Below are positions 47,215 to 56,962 of a stretch of DNA of 64,000 nucleotides, in pieces. Below the pieces are notes generated by a model. The model saw nothing but the letters and a program-made list of their open reading frames with translations. It had not been told where the DNA came from and searched no databases. Each line of letters opens with the position of its first letter. The stretch's first letter is position 1. This DNA is from Polynucleobacter nymphae. GTDB lineage: Bacteria > Pseudomonadota > Gammaproteobacteria > Burkholderiales > Burkholderiaceae. The DNA lies in NCBI RefSeq assembly GCF_018882155.1, contig NZ_JACVPA010000001.1, positions 310,001-374,000 on the forward strand. The letters are read 5' to 3'. Both the position numbers and the translations under genes were made by a program.

Positions 47215-47940
47215 ATGAAGAAATCAAACAATATGATCGATGTCTACAGTTGGCCAACACCGAATGGCCACAAAGTCCACATCATGCTCGAGGAATGTGG
47301 CTATCGTTTGGGTAAAGATTGGACTGCTATTCCGATTAATATTGGTACTGGCGATCAATTTGCCAAGAGCTTTCTGAAAATTAGCCCGAATAATAAGATC
47401 CCTGCTTTAGTAGATCCAAATGGTCCTGATGGAAAGCCCATCAGTATTTTTGAGTCTGGCGCTATCTTGCTGTATCTCGCTAGCAAGACTGGCAAATTTC
47501 TTCCTAAGACGACCCGTGCTAAGTTTGAGGTTTTGCAATGGCTGATGTTCCAAATGGGTGGTTTAGGACCCATGCTTGGGCAAAACCACCATTTCCGTCT
47601 CTATGCGCCAGAGATTATTGATTATGCAATTAATCGCTACACCAATGAAGCCAAACGTTTATATGGGGTTCTTGATCAACAACTGAAAGATAATCCTTAT
47701 ATTGCAGGTAAAAGCTACTCCATAGCAGATATTGCCATTTTTCCTTGGACACGGAATTGGAAAAATCAAGGTATAGAGATTAATGACTATCCTCATTTCA
47801 AGGCTTGGTTCGAAATGATTGGAGAACGTCCAGCCGTAAAACGGGGATGCGAAGTATTAACAGCATTACGCAAGCCTTTAACTGATAACAAAGCTAGAGA
47901 GCAGTTGTTTGGTTCAACCCAGTATCAAAAGAGGAAATGA
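47215..47940 (+). CDS. Glutathione S-transferase, YfcG/YghU (Nu) class-like
   Basis: Protein of 241 aa. Thioredoxin-fold N domain (~5-95; VYSWPTPNGHKVHIMLEE, NNKIPALVD, IFESGAILLYLA) and helical C domain (~100-215; DQQLKDNPYIAGKSYSIADIAIFPW). The TPNGHK motif with Thr-Asn matches Nu-class GSTs with disulfide-bond reductase activity. ATG at 47215 or 47230 may be used. The stop overlaps the ribosome site of the next gene. Confidence 0.88.
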   Translation: MKKSNNMIDVYSWPTPNGHKVHIMLEECGYRLGKDWTAIPINIGTGDQFAKSFLKISPNNKIPALVDPNGPDGKPISIFESGAILLYLASKTGKFLPKTTRAKFEVLQWLMFQMGGLGPMLGQNHHFRLYAPEIIDYAINRYTNEAKRLYGVLDQQLKDNPYIAGKSYSIADIAIFPWTRNWKNQGIEINDYPHFKAWFEMIGERPAVKRGCEVLTALRKPLTDNKAREQLFGSTQYQKRK

Positions 47941-47941
47941 A

Positions 47942-48796
47942 ATGAAGATTCAATCAGTCGGTGTGATCGGTGCAGGCACGATGGGTAATGGTATTGCGCA
48001 GGTTTGCGCCGTTGCCGGTCTAGATGTCGTCATGGTTGATATTAACGAAGCAGCAGTGCAACGCGGCTTGGATCAAATCAGTAAAAGTCTAGATCGCCTG
48101 ATTAAAAAAGAAACTCTGACTACCGATGAAAAAGCAGCGGCGCTGAAGCGTATTAAAGGCAGCACCTCTTATGCTGATTTGAAGGGCTTAGGTTTTGTGA
48201 TTGAGGCTGCTACTGAAAATCAGGCTGTCAAAGAAAAGATTCTGCATCAAGTCGATGAGATTGTTAGCAAAGACACCATCATTGCCACTAATACCTCCTC
48301 TTTATCCATTACCAAGCTAGCTGCTCTAGACTCAAACCCAGCGCGCTTTATTGGCATGCACTTCTTTAATCCTCCTCCCCTCATGGCTTTGGTGGAAGTC
48401 ATTCGTGGCTTACAAACCAGCGATGCAACCCATGCAGCCATTATCGATATGGCTAAGCGGGTTGGTAAAGAGCCGATCACTGTTAAGAATTCACCAGGAT
48501 TTGTAGTGAACCGCATTTTGTTACCCATGATTAATGAAGCATTCTTTGTATTGTCGGAAGGACTTGCTAGCCCTGAAGATATTGATGCTGGCATGAAGTT
48601 AGGCTGCAATCAACCGATTGGGCCCTTAGCTTTAGCCGACCTCATTGGCTTAGATACTTGCCTGGCAGTGATGGAAGTGTATTTTGAAAACTTCAGCGAC
48701 TCTAAATATCGCCCTTGCCCTCTTCTTCGTGAAATGGTGGCGGCTGGTTACCTTGGTCGTAAAACGGGTCGCGGTGTTTACACCTACGACAAATAA
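47942..48796 (+). CDS. hbd: 3-hydroxybutyryl-CoA dehydrogenase
   Basis: Protein of 284 aa from the ATG at 47942, which has GAGG upstream; a longer frame beginning in the GST gene is rejected. NAD loop VIGAGTMGNGIAQVCA (~7-22), catalytic histidine in GMHFFNPPPLM (~H140) and the SPGFVVNRIL block. Interconverts acetoacetyl-CoA and 3-hydroxybutyryl-CoA. It fits the glutaryl-CoA/crotonyl-CoA route and PHB metabolism implied by gcdH and the phasin. Confidence 0.93.
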   Translation: MKIQSVGVIGAGTMGNGIAQVCAVAGLDVVMVDINEAAVQRGLDQISKSLDRLIKKETLTTDEKAAALKRIKGSTSYADLKGLGFVIEAATENQAVKEKILHQVDEIVSKDTIIATNTSSLSITKLAALDSNPARFIGMHFFNPPPLMALVEVIRGLQTSDATHAAIIDMAKRVGKEPITVKNSPGFVVNRILLPMINEAFFVLSEGLASPEDIDAGMKLGCNQPIGPLALADLIGLDTCLAVMEVYFENFSDSKYRPCPLLREMVAAGYLGRKTGRGVYTYDK

Positions 48797-48833
48797 TTTT
48801 GCTTTCTGATGAAGTTCAACTAATTTAATACTC

Positions 48834-49313
48834 GTGAATCCTATTCCACCCCTAGTCAACAAATTAGCCTACGCTGGCCTCATTCCTTTTGTTGGACTAG
48901 CTTTAATGGTGCAACTAGCACCAACACCCTTAAACTATTTAAGCGCAGAATCCCTCGCCGGCTATGGTGCAGTCATTACTGCGTTTATGGGAGCTTTGCA
49001 TTGGGGTGCTAGCTTGCATACTTTGGGTAAGGCCCCTAGTGGAGATCGCTGGATCGATCGTAACGCTTGGATCTGGGGCGTTACTCCCGCTCTAGTTGCC
49101 TGGCTTGCCCTGCATATTTATATTCCAGTGGGTTTATTAATCTTGGCATCCACCTTAATCATTCAACGTAACATCGATCAGAATACCTATCAATATTATT
49201 TTTCGGATGAAGTGGCACGCAACGCTTTTATGACGATTCGCAATCGCTTGACCTATGTTGCTGCTGCCTGCTTAACTTGGTCAGCTATTGTGATTCTCTT
49301 TATCCAAGCATGA
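48834..49313 (+). CDS. DUF3429 family membrane protein
   Basis: Protein of 159 aa starting at GTG. Five hydrophobic helices are visible. The family block ITAFMGALHWGASLH (~43-57) contains a conserved His-Trp-Gly and is followed by VTPALVAWLALH. DUF3429 proteins are small integral membrane proteins of unknown function, widespread in proteobacteria. It lies 7 bases before rarA and may be co-transcribed. Confidence 0.85.
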   Translation: MNPIPPLVNKLAYAGLIPFVGLALMVQLAPTPLNYLSAESLAGYGAVITAFMGALHWGASLHTLGKAPSGDRWIDRNAWIWGVTPALVAWLALHIYIPVGLLILASTLIIQRNIDQNTYQYYFSDEVARNAFMTIRNRLTYVAAACLTWSAIVILFIQA

Positions 49314-49320
49314 TTGTTCA

Positions 49321-50634
49321 ATGAGCGGTCTATTCGATAGCACTCCTCTGCCACCCCTAGCAGAAGCATTGCGCCCGAAAACAATTGAAGAAGTCATTGG
49401 GCAAGCCCATTTATTAGCTGCAGGTAAGCCGCTCAATCTAGCCTTTGCCTCAGGCAAGCCGCACTCAATGATTTTGTGGGGGCCTCCGGGGGTTGGTAAA
49501 ACGACTTTAGCGCGCCTCTCAGCTAAAGCATTTGATCGTGAGTTCATTGCCATCTCTGCAGTATTAGCCGGAGTTAAAGAGATCCGCGAAGCCATTGAGC
49601 AAGCTCAGCAAAATATGGCTCAGTATGGCAAGCAAACGATTTTGTTTGTTGATGAGATTCATCGCTTTAATAAGAGTCAACAAGATGCTCTTCTGCCTCA
49701 CGTGGAGTCAGGCTTATTCACTTTTATTGGCGCAACTACTGAGAATCCGTCTTTTGAGGTGAACTCAGCACTTCTATCTCGTGCCCAGGTCTATGTTCTG
49801 AAGTCCTTAACTGCAGATGAACTCAAGCAGCTATTTACGCGTGCACATCAACATGCTTTAGCTGACATCCAGTTTGAAGATGATGCGATCAATACCCTAG
49901 TTATCAATGCCGATGGGGATGCCCGCCGTCTTTTAAATCTAGTAGAGCAAATTCATAATGCGGTTTTAACGCCCGGCTCTTTGGTTAAAGTAATTGACCA
50001 AGCTTTTGTTGAAAATGCCCTCACCACTCAAGCGCGTCGTTTTGATAAGGGTGGCGATCAGTTTTATGATCAAATTTCTGCGCTCCATAAATCAGTGCGA
50101 GGCTCAGATCCTGATGCAGCACTGTATTGGTTTTGTCGCATGCTGGATGGTGGTGCGGACCCCCGTTACCTAGCGCGCCGCATTATTCGGATGGCTTGGG
50201 AAGATATTGGCTTGGCCGATCCTAGAGCGATGCAGTTGGCAAATGATGCCGCCCAAACATTTGAAAGATTAGGCTCGCCCGAAGGTGAGTTAGCCTTGGG
50301 TCAAGCAGTAGTGTATCTAGCAGTAGCTTCAAAAAGCAATGCTAGCTATAACGCATTTAATGCTGCACGCGCTTATGTCGCGGAGGACCAATCTAAACCT
50401 GTACCTAATCATCTACGCAATGCGCCAACCAAACTTATGAAAGAGCTTGGACATGGTAAAGAATATCGCTACGCGCATGATGAGCCACATGCTTATGCTG
50501 CTGGTGAGTCTTATTTACCGGAAGGAATGTCAGAGCCCCACTGGTATGAACCTGTTGAGCGTGGTCTGGAGAGTCAAATTAAGGAAAAGATGGCTTTCTT
50601 ACGCAAGCTAGATGCTGAACATCAAAAGAAATAG
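49321..50634 (+). CDS. rarA: Replication-associated recombination protein RarA (MgsA)
   Basis: AAA+ ATPase of 437 aa. N-terminal [21 protein letters not shown], Walker [14 protein letters not shown] (~57-69), Walker [23 protein letters not shown], sensor [12 protein letters not shown]. The C-terminal tetramerisation domain includes [20 protein letters not shown]. Acts at stalled replication forks with SSB. In many proteobacteria it follows lolA and precedes serS; neither is here. Confidence 0.96.
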   Translation: MSGLFDSTPLPPLAEALRPKTIEEVIGQAHLLAAGKPLNLAFASGKPHSMILWGPPGVGKTTLARLSAKAFDREFIAISAVLAGVKEIREAIEQAQQNMAQYGKQTILFVDEIHRFNKSQQDALLPHVESGLFTFIGATTENPSFEVNSALLSRAQVYVLKSLTADELKQLFTRAHQHALADIQFEDDAINTLVINADGDARRLLNLVEQIHNAVLTPGSLVKVIDQAFVENALTTQARRFDKGGDQFYDQISALHKSVRGSDPDAALYWFCRMLDGGADPRYLARRIIRMAWEDIGLADPRAMQLANDAAQTFERLGSPEGELALGQAVVYLAVASKSNASYNAFNAARAYVAEDQSKPVPNHLRNAPTKLMKELGHGKEYRYAHDEPHAYAAGESYLPEGMSEPHWYEPVERGLESQIKEKMAFLRKLDAEHQKK

Positions 50635-50644
50635 GAATGAGTAA

Positions 50645-51268
50645 ATGAGTGAAAAAACTTCAGCTACTTTGTATTACGACATTATTTCGCCCTTCGCCTA
50701 TTTGTATGCGAAACAAAGGCAGCGTCTGAAACAGCTTGATATCAAGCCAGTGCCTGTACTTCTGGGCGGCCTTTTAAGGGCTACTGATAATGTAGGTCCG
50801 GGAGAAGTTGCGGCTAAGAGGCCGCATACTTATCAATTTTGCGTATGGCAAGCAGAAAAATTAGGTATCCCCTTTCGTTTTCCTGAGCACCATCCATTTC
50901 TGACGGTAGCAGCACAACGCTTACTGCTTGAAAAGGATGCGGATTGGACAATGGTAGAGCGGGCCTTTGATTATGTTTGGATTGAAGGCAAAGATCCAAA
51001 TCTTTCTTGGTCAGAATTTTGTGTCTATCTGGGTTTGCCTAGTGAAACCCCAAGGCCTGAAAGTCCTGAGATTAAGGCGGCACTAGTTGCCAATACGAAT
51101 CAGGCTAAAGCGGATGGCGCCTTTGGGGTGCCTGCCTTGATACTCAATCAACACTGCTTTTGGGGTTTCGATACCATCGATTGGGCGCTTGATTACCTTG
51201 CCCGGCCAGGGATGTTTGAAGAAGCATCTTATGCCTACGCTGGGAATGTTCCCAACGGCCTCAGTTAA
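50645..51268 (+). CDS. 2-hydroxychromene-2-carboxylate isomerase-like DsbA-family protein
   Basis: Protein of 207 aa, kappa-GST/DsbA fold. LYYDIISPFAYLYAKQR (~8-24) has the active serine in place of cysteine. The helical insert ends in SWSEFCVYLGLP, and GAFGVPALILNQHCFWGFD (~162-180) is the cis-proline region. HCCA isomerases act in naphthalene-type degradation, but close homologues are common without it, so the substrate is unproven. Confidence 0.85.
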   Translation: MSEKTSATLYYDIISPFAYLYAKQRQRLKQLDIKPVPVLLGGLLRATDNVGPGEVAAKRPHTYQFCVWQAEKLGIPFRFPEHHPFLTVAAQRLLLEKDADWTMVERAFDYVWIEGKDPNLSWSEFCVYLGLPSETPRPESPEIKAALVANTNQAKADGAFGVPALILNQHCFWGFDTIDWALDYLARPGMFEEASYAYAGNVPNGLS

Positions 51269-51317
51269 TAAAGTTACACAATACAATTGTTCCATTCATT
51301 TCACTCAAGGAGTCTTT

Positions 51318-51893
51318 ATGCGTAAGCTTTTTACTAGCCTCGTTCTCGTTGCTGCATGCATTACTAGCCAAGCAGTTCTTGCAGGCCCTCAGGTTGAATT
51401 TAAAACAACCATGGGTAGCTTCGTTGTTGAGCTAGATGATGTAAAGGCACCTAAAAGTACTGCCAACTTTTTAAACTACGTGAAGAGTGGTTTTTATAAT
51501 GGCACTATCTTTCATCGCGTGATTGATGGCTTCATGATTCAAGGTGGCGGATTTACTCCGGACTTAAACCAGAAATCAACCAATGCTCCTGTAGTTTCTG
51601 AAGCGCAAAACGGCTTAAGAAATAATCGTTACACCATTGCGATGGCCCGTACCTCTGATCCTGATTCTGCTACTTCGCAGTTCTTCATTAACGTCAACGA
51701 CAATGCTGCATTGGACTATCCCAATGCGATGGGCAATGGCTATACCGTATTTGGCAAAGTCATTTCTGGCATGCAAACTATTGATGCAATCCGTAAGGTT
51801 CCGACGATGGTTGCACCAGCTCCTCGCATGGGCAGAATGTCTGATGTTCCTTCTAAGACAGTAACGATTGAATCAGCTACTATCCTGAAATAA
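51318..51893 (+). CDS. ppiA: Periplasmic peptidyl-prolyl cis-trans isomerase, cyclophilin type
   Basis: 191 aa from the ATG at 51318, with AAGGAG ~9 bases upstream. Signal peptide ~1-22 (ending AVLAG), so periplasmic. Catalytic region FHRVIDGFMIQGGGF (~69-83), then MARTSDPDSATSQFFINV and GYTVFGKVISGMQ. All core cyclophilin residues are present except the W that binds cyclosporin, as in E. coli PpiA. Confidence 0.93.
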   Translation: MRKLFTSLVLVAACITSQAVLAGPQVEFKTTMGSFVVELDDVKAPKSTANFLNYVKSGFYNGTIFHRVIDGFMIQGGGFTPDLNQKSTNAPVVSEAQNGLRNNRYTIAMARTSDPDSATSQFFINVNDNAALDYPNAMGNGYTVFGKVISGMQTIDAIRKVPTMVAPAPRMGRMSDVPSKTVTIESATILK

Positions 51894-51917
51894 ATAGAAG
51901 AAATTGGGTTAGCCGCC

Positions 51918-53744
51918 ATGATTTTGCTCGACGATGCGCAAAGTACAGCGGCCAAACCGTCTAGTCGCCATTATGAAAGTCCGCTGCATTATTGGCGCGT
52001 TCTGTCTAATGGTGACAACTCGCTCGACTTATTAGCAACTCAAAAGTGTTTAGCCCAAATTGCCGCATCCCTTGCTAGAGGGGAGTTTGTTGTCGCTGCA
52101 TTTGCTTATGAACTCGGTAGACAAATTCATGGGCTTCCACAAAGAATGGGGGCAGCTTCAAGCGCTCATCCGCTGATTGAGGCTTGGGCATTTAAGGATT
52201 TTGATAAGTTATCCAAGCAAGAAGTTGATGCCCTGATTACCAATCAGCTTGAGCAACTTGAGGATGGACAAAGATCTGCTGGTGTTATGGATGTTCGTGA
52301 ATCATTGAATGAACAGCAATTTGCCTCTGATATCGCCAAAATATTGGAATACATACGTAGTGGTGATGCTTACCAAATCAATCACACCTATCGCATTACC
52401 GGCAAAACCTACGGCTCCCCCCTAGCCTTGTATAGTCGCTTGCGTGATCGTCAGCCAGGCAGGTTTGGAGCTTATATCTCACACGAAGGCAGCTACCTAC
52501 TGTCGCAATCTCCTGAGCTCTTTATTGCCCGTGAAGGTGACACCCTCAAAGCAATGCCAATGAAAGGTACTGCAAGCGCTTTATCCGAAGTAGCAAGTGC
52601 CTTATCAGATGATCCCAAGAACCAAGCTGAAAACGTGATGATTGTGGATTTGTTGCGCAATGATCTTAGCCGCGTCTCTTTGCCGGGTACGGTCACTGTG
52701 CCTAATTTATTCGAAGTGGCTCGGTATGGTGATGTATTGCAAATGACATCGACTGTACAAGGCCAAGCTAAGCCCAATACTTCTCTCTTGGATATTTTGC
52801 AGGCCGTCTTTCCCTGCGGCTCTGTCACAGGCGCCCCTAAAAAACGCAGCATGCAAATTATTCAGGAGTTAGAGTCTGAAGATCGCGGCTATTACTGTGG
52901 CGCCCTAGGCTGGCTTGACCCCAGCGGTGACTTTGCCTTTAGCGTTCCGATTCGCACTGTTGAAATTACAGAAGATGCCAAATCACATGCCTCAAGCTTT
53001 AGCCTAGGCATTGGAGCTGGTATTACGAATGATTCTGATCCAAAACAAGAATGGCGAGAGTGCTCTATTAAGTCAGACTTTTTAATGAATTTACCTTCAT
53101 CTACCGGACTATTTGAAACGATTGCAATTGCTGGAGGAAAGCCTCAGAAGCTAGAGGCCCACTTAGATCGTATGCAATCTTCTGCTTTGGCCTTAGGAAT
53201 TTCTTTTTGTCGGGCTGATGCCAAATTAGCGATTGAAAGCGCTTGCTCATCACTCGATACTGCAACTGCCTTTAGATTGAGACTTAATCTAGCACCGCAT
53301 GGCGATCTTTCAGTTTCTACAGGAGTGCTCGATGCCCTCAGTGAACCAGTCAAAATTTTCTGGGCAAAAGATATTCTGTCTGGCGAGGTGGGAATGTTTT
53401 CTGGTGACGCCTTATTGCGCCACAAGATTAGCAATCGCGGTCTTTATGACTTAGCCTGGCGGACAGCTGATCAATTGGGTGGTTTTGACGCTCTATTTAC
53501 CAATGAACAGGGCTTCGTTACTGAGGGTGGAAGAACTAGTATTTTTATTAAACCTCAGGGAAGCTCTGAATGGCTGACCCCACCTCTTTCAGCCGGCCTA
53601 TTGCCTGGGGTGATGCGGGCAACTCTCCTTGCAGACCCGAAACTAAATGCCCGCGAGGCTAACCTGACTATTAATGATGTTTCAATGGCAGATGAGATTA
53701 TTCTTACTAATGCCCTGCGTGGCGCCATTAAAGCCCATTTCTAG
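51918..53744 (+). CDS. pabBC: PabB-PabC fusion: aminodeoxychorismate synthase component I and aminodeoxychorismate lyase
   Basis: Protein of 608 aa. The N-terminal ~390 residues are the chorismate-binding domain: SGDAYQINHTYR, FARE-like LFIAREGDTLKAMPMKGTA with the active lysine of PabB enzymes, and VFPCGSVTGAPKKRSMQII. After ~395 (GLFETIAIAGGKPQKLEAHL) a class-IV PLP aminotransferase-like lyase domain follows, with the lysine in LRHKISNRGLYDLAW. It would convert chorismate to p-aminobenzoate with glutaminase PabA, for folate. Confidence 0.92.
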   Translation: MILLDDAQSTAAKPSSRHYESPLHYWRVLSNGDNSLDLLATQKCLAQIAASLARGEFVVAAFAYELGRQIHGLPQRMGAASSAHPLIEAWAFKDFDKLSKQEVDALITNQLEQLEDGQRSAGVMDVRESLNEQQFASDIAKILEYIRSGDAYQINHTYRITGKTYGSPLALYSRLRDRQPGRFGAYISHEGSYLLSQSPELFIAREGDTLKAMPMKGTASALSEVASALSDDPKNQAENVMIVDLLRNDLSRVSLPGTVTVPNLFEVARYGDVLQMTSTVQGQAKPNTSLLDILQAVFPCGSVTGAPKKRSMQIIQELESEDRGYYCGALGWLDPSGDFAFSVPIRTVEITEDAKSHASSFSLGIGAGITNDSDPKQEWRECSIKSDFLMNLPSSTGLFETIAIAGGKPQKLEAHLDRMQSSALALGISFCRADAKLAIESACSSLDTATAFRLRLNLAPHGDLSVSTGVLDALSEPVKIFWAKDILSGEVGMFSGDALLRHKISNRGLYDLAWRTADQLGGFDALFTNEQGFVTEGGRTSIFIKPQGSSEWLTPPLSAGLLPGVMRATLLADPKLNAREANLTINDVSMADEIILTNALRGAIKAHF

Positions 53745-53753
53745 AAAGCTGTC

Positions 53754-54314
53754 ATGAAGTATTGTCCAAACTGCGCATCTCTGCTGACAATCAAGATTCC
53801 GGCCGATGATTCTCGCGAACGCCATGTTTGTGAAGCCTGTGGCAGCATTCATTACCAAAATCCCCGCAATGTCGTCGGTAGTATTCCCGTCTATGAAAAA
53901 CAAGTCTTACTCTGTCGTCGCGCTATTGAGCCACGTCATGGCTACTGGACGCTCCCTGCAGGCTTTATGGAGCTTGGCGAAACTACGAGCTACGGTGCTG
54001 CTAGAGAAACCTTCGAAGAGGCAGGCGCTCACGTTGAGATGGGTCCGCTCTACTCCTTATTAAACGTTCCTCATGCCCAACAGGTGCATCTGTTTTACTT
54101 GGCGAAAATGAACACTCCTGAATTTTGTGCTGGGGAAGAAAGTCTTGAGGTTGCTCTCTTTCATGAACATGAAATTCCTTGGGCGGAGTTGGCTTTTCCA
54201 ACCGTGAAGCAAACGCTGGAATGGTTCTTTGCTGATCGCGCTGCAGGTATTTTTGAGGATGGTAAAGAGTTTCAGGTACGCAGTCGTGATGTACTACCAT
54301 CCGAGAGAATTTAG
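53754..54314 (+). CDS. Nudix hydrolase with N-terminal zinc ribbon
   Basis: Protein of 186 aa. Zinc ribbon CPNC...CEAC (~3-28), then the Nudix box (~68-90; GFMELGE...ARETFEEAG) with all catalytic glutamates. The ribbon is reminiscent of NADH pyrophosphatase NudC, but the protein lacks the N-terminal NudC domain and the SQPWPFPxS motif, so nucleotide-sugar or ADP-ribose substrates are as likely. Starts 9 bases after pabBC. Confidence 0.87.
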   Translation: MKYCPNCASLLTIKIPADDSRERHVCEACGSIHYQNPRNVVGSIPVYEKQVLLCRRAIEPRHGYWTLPAGFMELGETTSYGAARETFEEAGAHVEMGPLYSLLNVPHAQQVHLFYLAKMNTPEFCAGEESLEVALFHEHEIPWAELAFPTVKQTLEWFFADRAAGIFEDGKEFQVRSRDVLPSERI

Positions 54315-54322
54315 TACCAGAT

Positions 54323-55072
54323 ATGGGTCAAGGCATGAGTCAGATCGCTTGGCTAGGACCACAGGATTCCTTTCCGAACCCACTGCTTGAACCCGATCCT
54401 GATCCCAGCGTTCCTGGACTCATTGCAGTAAGCGAACGTATTTATCCCGGGCAACTATCCCAGGCTTACCAACTGGGTATCTTTCCTTGGTACTCTGATA
54501 ATCAACCCGTCTTATGGTGGTCACCAGACCCCCGCATGGTTCTCAAGCCTACAGAATTTAAATGCAGTGACTCTCTGAAAAAAAATATTCGTCTTTTTTG
54601 CCAAGATGCTCATTCGCAAATTTTGGTAGATGCAGATTTTGGTGCTGTGATTCGTTCCTGTGCTACTAGTACACGCAAAGATCAAGATGGCACATGGATC
54701 ACTCATGAGATCGTAGATGCATACACTGCACTTCATGAGCAAGGTCATGCGCATAGCATCGCAGTCACTGAAGAAGGTCACATCATTGGTGGTCTTTACT
54801 GCGTATCGTTTGGCGGCATGGTTTTTGGAGAGTCGATGTTTAGCCGTAAGCCAGGCGCATCGAAGATTGCCCTAGCCGCCTTAAGCGCCTGGTGCCTTCA
54901 CAATGGAATTGCCATGATTGATTGCCAGCAAGAGACGGCACACCTTCATTCTCTGGGTGCGGCACCCGTCTCTAGGCAGGAATTTCTGGAACAACTGCAG
55001 ATATCCTTAAATCAAACTAAGATTGAACCATCCTGGACTTTTGATAAAACGATTTTGACCCACTGGCTATGA
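54323..55072 (+). CDS. aat: Leucyl/phenylalanyl-tRNA-protein transferase
   Basis: Protein of 249 aa, cytoplasmic. [26 protein letters not shown] (in part, ~33-58), [10 protein letters not shown], and [19 protein letters not shown], then [16 protein letters not shown], all signature blocks. It adds Leu or Phe to N-terminal Arg/Lys of proteins destined for ClpS-ClpAP. ATG at 54323 or 54335 may be used. Its stop overlaps bpt by 4 bases (ATGA). Confidence 0.95.
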   Translation: MGQGMSQIAWLGPQDSFPNPLLEPDPDPSVPGLIAVSERIYPGQLSQAYQLGIFPWYSDNQPVLWWSPDPRMVLKPTEFKCSDSLKKNIRLFCQDAHSQILVDADFGAVIRSCATSTRKDQDGTWITHEIVDAYTALHEQGHAHSIAVTEEGHIIGGLYCVSFGGMVFGESMFSRKPGASKIALAALSAWCLHNGIAMIDCQQETAHLHSLGAAPVSRQEFLEQLQISLNQTKIEPSWTFDKTILTHWL

Positions 55073-55824
55073 CCCGGCTCAAAGAACTTCCGCTCACCGC
55101 ATTGCAGTTTTATGCAACGGCGCCCTACCCCTGCTCTTATTTACCGAATCGCATGGCGCGTTCACAAGTAGCCACGCCCTCCCATTTAATTCATGCAGAT
55201 ACTTACAGCGAGCTTTTGAATGCTGGCTTTCGTCGCAGTGGGCTGTACACCTATCGTCCTTATTGCGATGAATGTAGGGCCTGTATTGCCACCCGCATTC
55301 TGGTGAATCAATTTACACCTTCTCGTAGTCAACGTCGCGCCTGGAAAAAACACGTTAGCTTAGAGGTATCTGTTCTGAACTTGGGCTATCAAGATGAGCA
55401 CTATCAGCTATATCAGCGCTATCAAAATGAAAGACATGCTGGTGGAGAAATGGATAGCGATGATCAAGACCAATACATGCAGTTCCTATTACAGAGTCGT
55501 GTGAACTCACGCATTGTGGAGTTCCGGGATGGCCCGCATGATTCGCATCCAGGGCGGCTACGCATGGTCAGCATGATTGATATTTTGGATCAGGGCATTT
55601 CTTCGGTGTATACCTTCTTTGATACCTCGGTACCTGCCTCTAGCTACGGTAGTTACAGCATCCTGTGGCAAATTGAGCAAGCCAAAATACTGGGGCTTCC
55701 TTACCTCTACCTAGGCTACTACATTCAAGAGAGTGAAAAAATGTCCTATAAGGCCAAGTATCAGCCTCTGGAAGGTTTGATTGATGATCATTGGCAGCCT
55801 TTGCCTAGCTTGGCTGGGTCATAA
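55069..55824 (+). CDS. bpt: Aspartate/glutamate leucyltransferase Bpt (R-transferase-like)
   Basis: Protein of 251 aa, homologous to arginyltransferases. N-terminal [12 protein letters not shown] and [20 protein letters not shown] (~52-71), then [23 protein letters not shown] region and [20 protein letters not shown]. Bacterial members attach leucine to N-terminal Asp/Glu, completing with Aat the leucylation branch of the N-degron pathway. Coupled to aat by ATGA overlap. Confidence 0.94.
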   Translation: MTRLKELPLTALQFYATAPYPCSYLPNRMARSQVATPSHLIHADTYSELLNAGFRRSGLYTYRPYCDECRACIATRILVNQFTPSRSQRRAWKKHVSLEVSVLNLGYQDEHYQLYQRYQNERHAGGEMDSDDQDQYMQFLLQSRVNSRIVEFRDGPHDSHPGRLRMVSMIDILDQGISSVYTFFDTSVPASSYGSYSILWQIEQAKILGLPYLYLGYYIQESEKMSYKAKYQPLEGLIDDHWQPLPSLAGS

Positions 55825-55833
55825 TATCTACCC

Positions 55834-56868
55834 ATGATCGACCGTTATTCTCTTTTGCGTCCCTGGCTCTTTTGCTTAGATCCCGAACAAGCCCATAACC
55901 TCACTCTTAGTAATTTAGATCGTGCAGAGCGCTGGGGTTTACTTGAGCGTCTGATTAGTAAACCGGTAGCTGATCCTCATACACTTTGTGGCATCACCTT
56001 TCCGAACCGGGTAGGTTTGGCTGCTGGCCTAGATAAAGACGGTAAGCATATTGATGCGCTTGCTGCTCTTGGGTTCGGCTTTCTAGAAATTGGCACAGTC
56101 ACCCCCCGTGCGCAAGCAGGCAATCCCAAACCACGGATGTTTAGATTGTCTGAAGCGCAGGCCATCATTAATCGCATGGGTTTTAATAATGATGGTGTTG
56201 ATGCTTGCGTTACTCGGGTACGCCGCTCACGCTTTTGGCAACAAGGTGGCGTCCTTGGCATGAATATCGGCAAGAATGCCAGCACGCCCATTGAAGATGC
56301 CGCCAGCGATTACATTTTGGCAATGGAGGCCGTTTATGAAATCGCTACCTACATTACCGTGAACATCTCCTCCCCTAATACTCAAAATCTCCGTGATCTT
56401 CACGGTGAAGACATGTTGCGCTCATTGTTGAGCAGTCTAGATGAAGCCAGAAAACGTTTGGGTGATCGCTATGGTGTCCGTAAGCCACTCTTCTTAAAAA
56501 TTGCGCCTGACTTAGAAACCACTGACATTGATTTAGTTGCAGATTTATCAATGGAGTTTGGCATCGATGCCATCATCGCTACCAATACAACTATTGCTCG
56601 TGACTTAGTGCAAGGCATGCAGCATAGTGAGGAAGCAGGTGGATTATCTGGTGCTCCAGTGCGGGCGCTTTCTACTCAAGTGATCAAAATACTCAAGGCA
56701 AGATTAGGAAATAATCTACCCATCATCGGCGTTGGCGGTATTTTGTCGGGAGCCGATGCGAAAGAAAAAATCATGGCTGGCGCCAGCTTGGTGCAGGTCT
56801 ATAGCGGACTCATCTACAGAGGTCCAGATCTCGTGAATGAGTGCGCTAAAGCCCTCAGAAGGCCCTAG
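55834..56868 (+). CDS. pyrD: Dihydroorotate dehydrogenase (quinone), class 2
   Basis: Flavoenzyme of 344 aa for pyrimidine synthesis. The N-terminal amphipathic helices (~1-40; [17 protein letters not shown]) bind membrane and quinone. FMN barrel: [34 protein letters not shown] and [16 protein letters not shown] with the catalytic serine. [20 protein letters not shown] binds the FMN phosphate. Follows bpt by 9 bases. Confidence 0.96.
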   Translation: MIDRYSLLRPWLFCLDPEQAHNLTLSNLDRAERWGLLERLISKPVADPHTLCGITFPNRVGLAAGLDKDGKHIDALAALGFGFLEIGTVTPRAQAGNPKPRMFRLSEAQAIINRMGFNNDGVDACVTRVRRSRFWQQGGVLGMNIGKNASTPIEDAASDYILAMEAVYEIATYITVNISSPNTQNLRDLHGEDMLRSLLSSLDEARKRLGDRYGVRKPLFLKIAPDLETTDIDLVADLSMEFGIDAIIATNTTIARDLVQGMQHSEEAGGLSGAPVRALSTQVIKILKARLGNNLPIIGVGGILSGADAKEKIMAGASLVQVYSGLIYRGPDLVNECAKALRRP

Positions 56869-56872
56869 AATC

Positions 56873-56891
56873 AACCCAAAAATGGGGTTTT
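56873..56891 (+). terminator. Possible weak terminator after pyrD
   Basis: AACCC / GGGTT stem of 5 bp with a 7-base A-rich loop, followed by TTTT within 2 bases, just after the pyrD stop. The stem is short, so efficiency is doubtful. Confidence 0.35.
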
Positions 56892-56917
56892 AGCAGTCTG
56901 GCCATCTATAAAATAGC

Positions 56918-56946
56918 ATTTCACAATATGCAATCGCATCTGAAAT
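56918..56946. promoter_or_regulatory. Nested inverted repeat upstream of the IclR gene
   Basis: Outer arms ATTTCA / TGAAAT (56918-56923, 56941-56946) enclose inner arms ATGC / GCAT (56928-56931, 56936-56939). The element ends 16 bases upstream of the IclR-family start codon, where an autoregulatory operator would be expected. Seen by eye only. Confidence 0.35.
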
Positions 56947-56962
56947 CGCTACAATAGACCAT

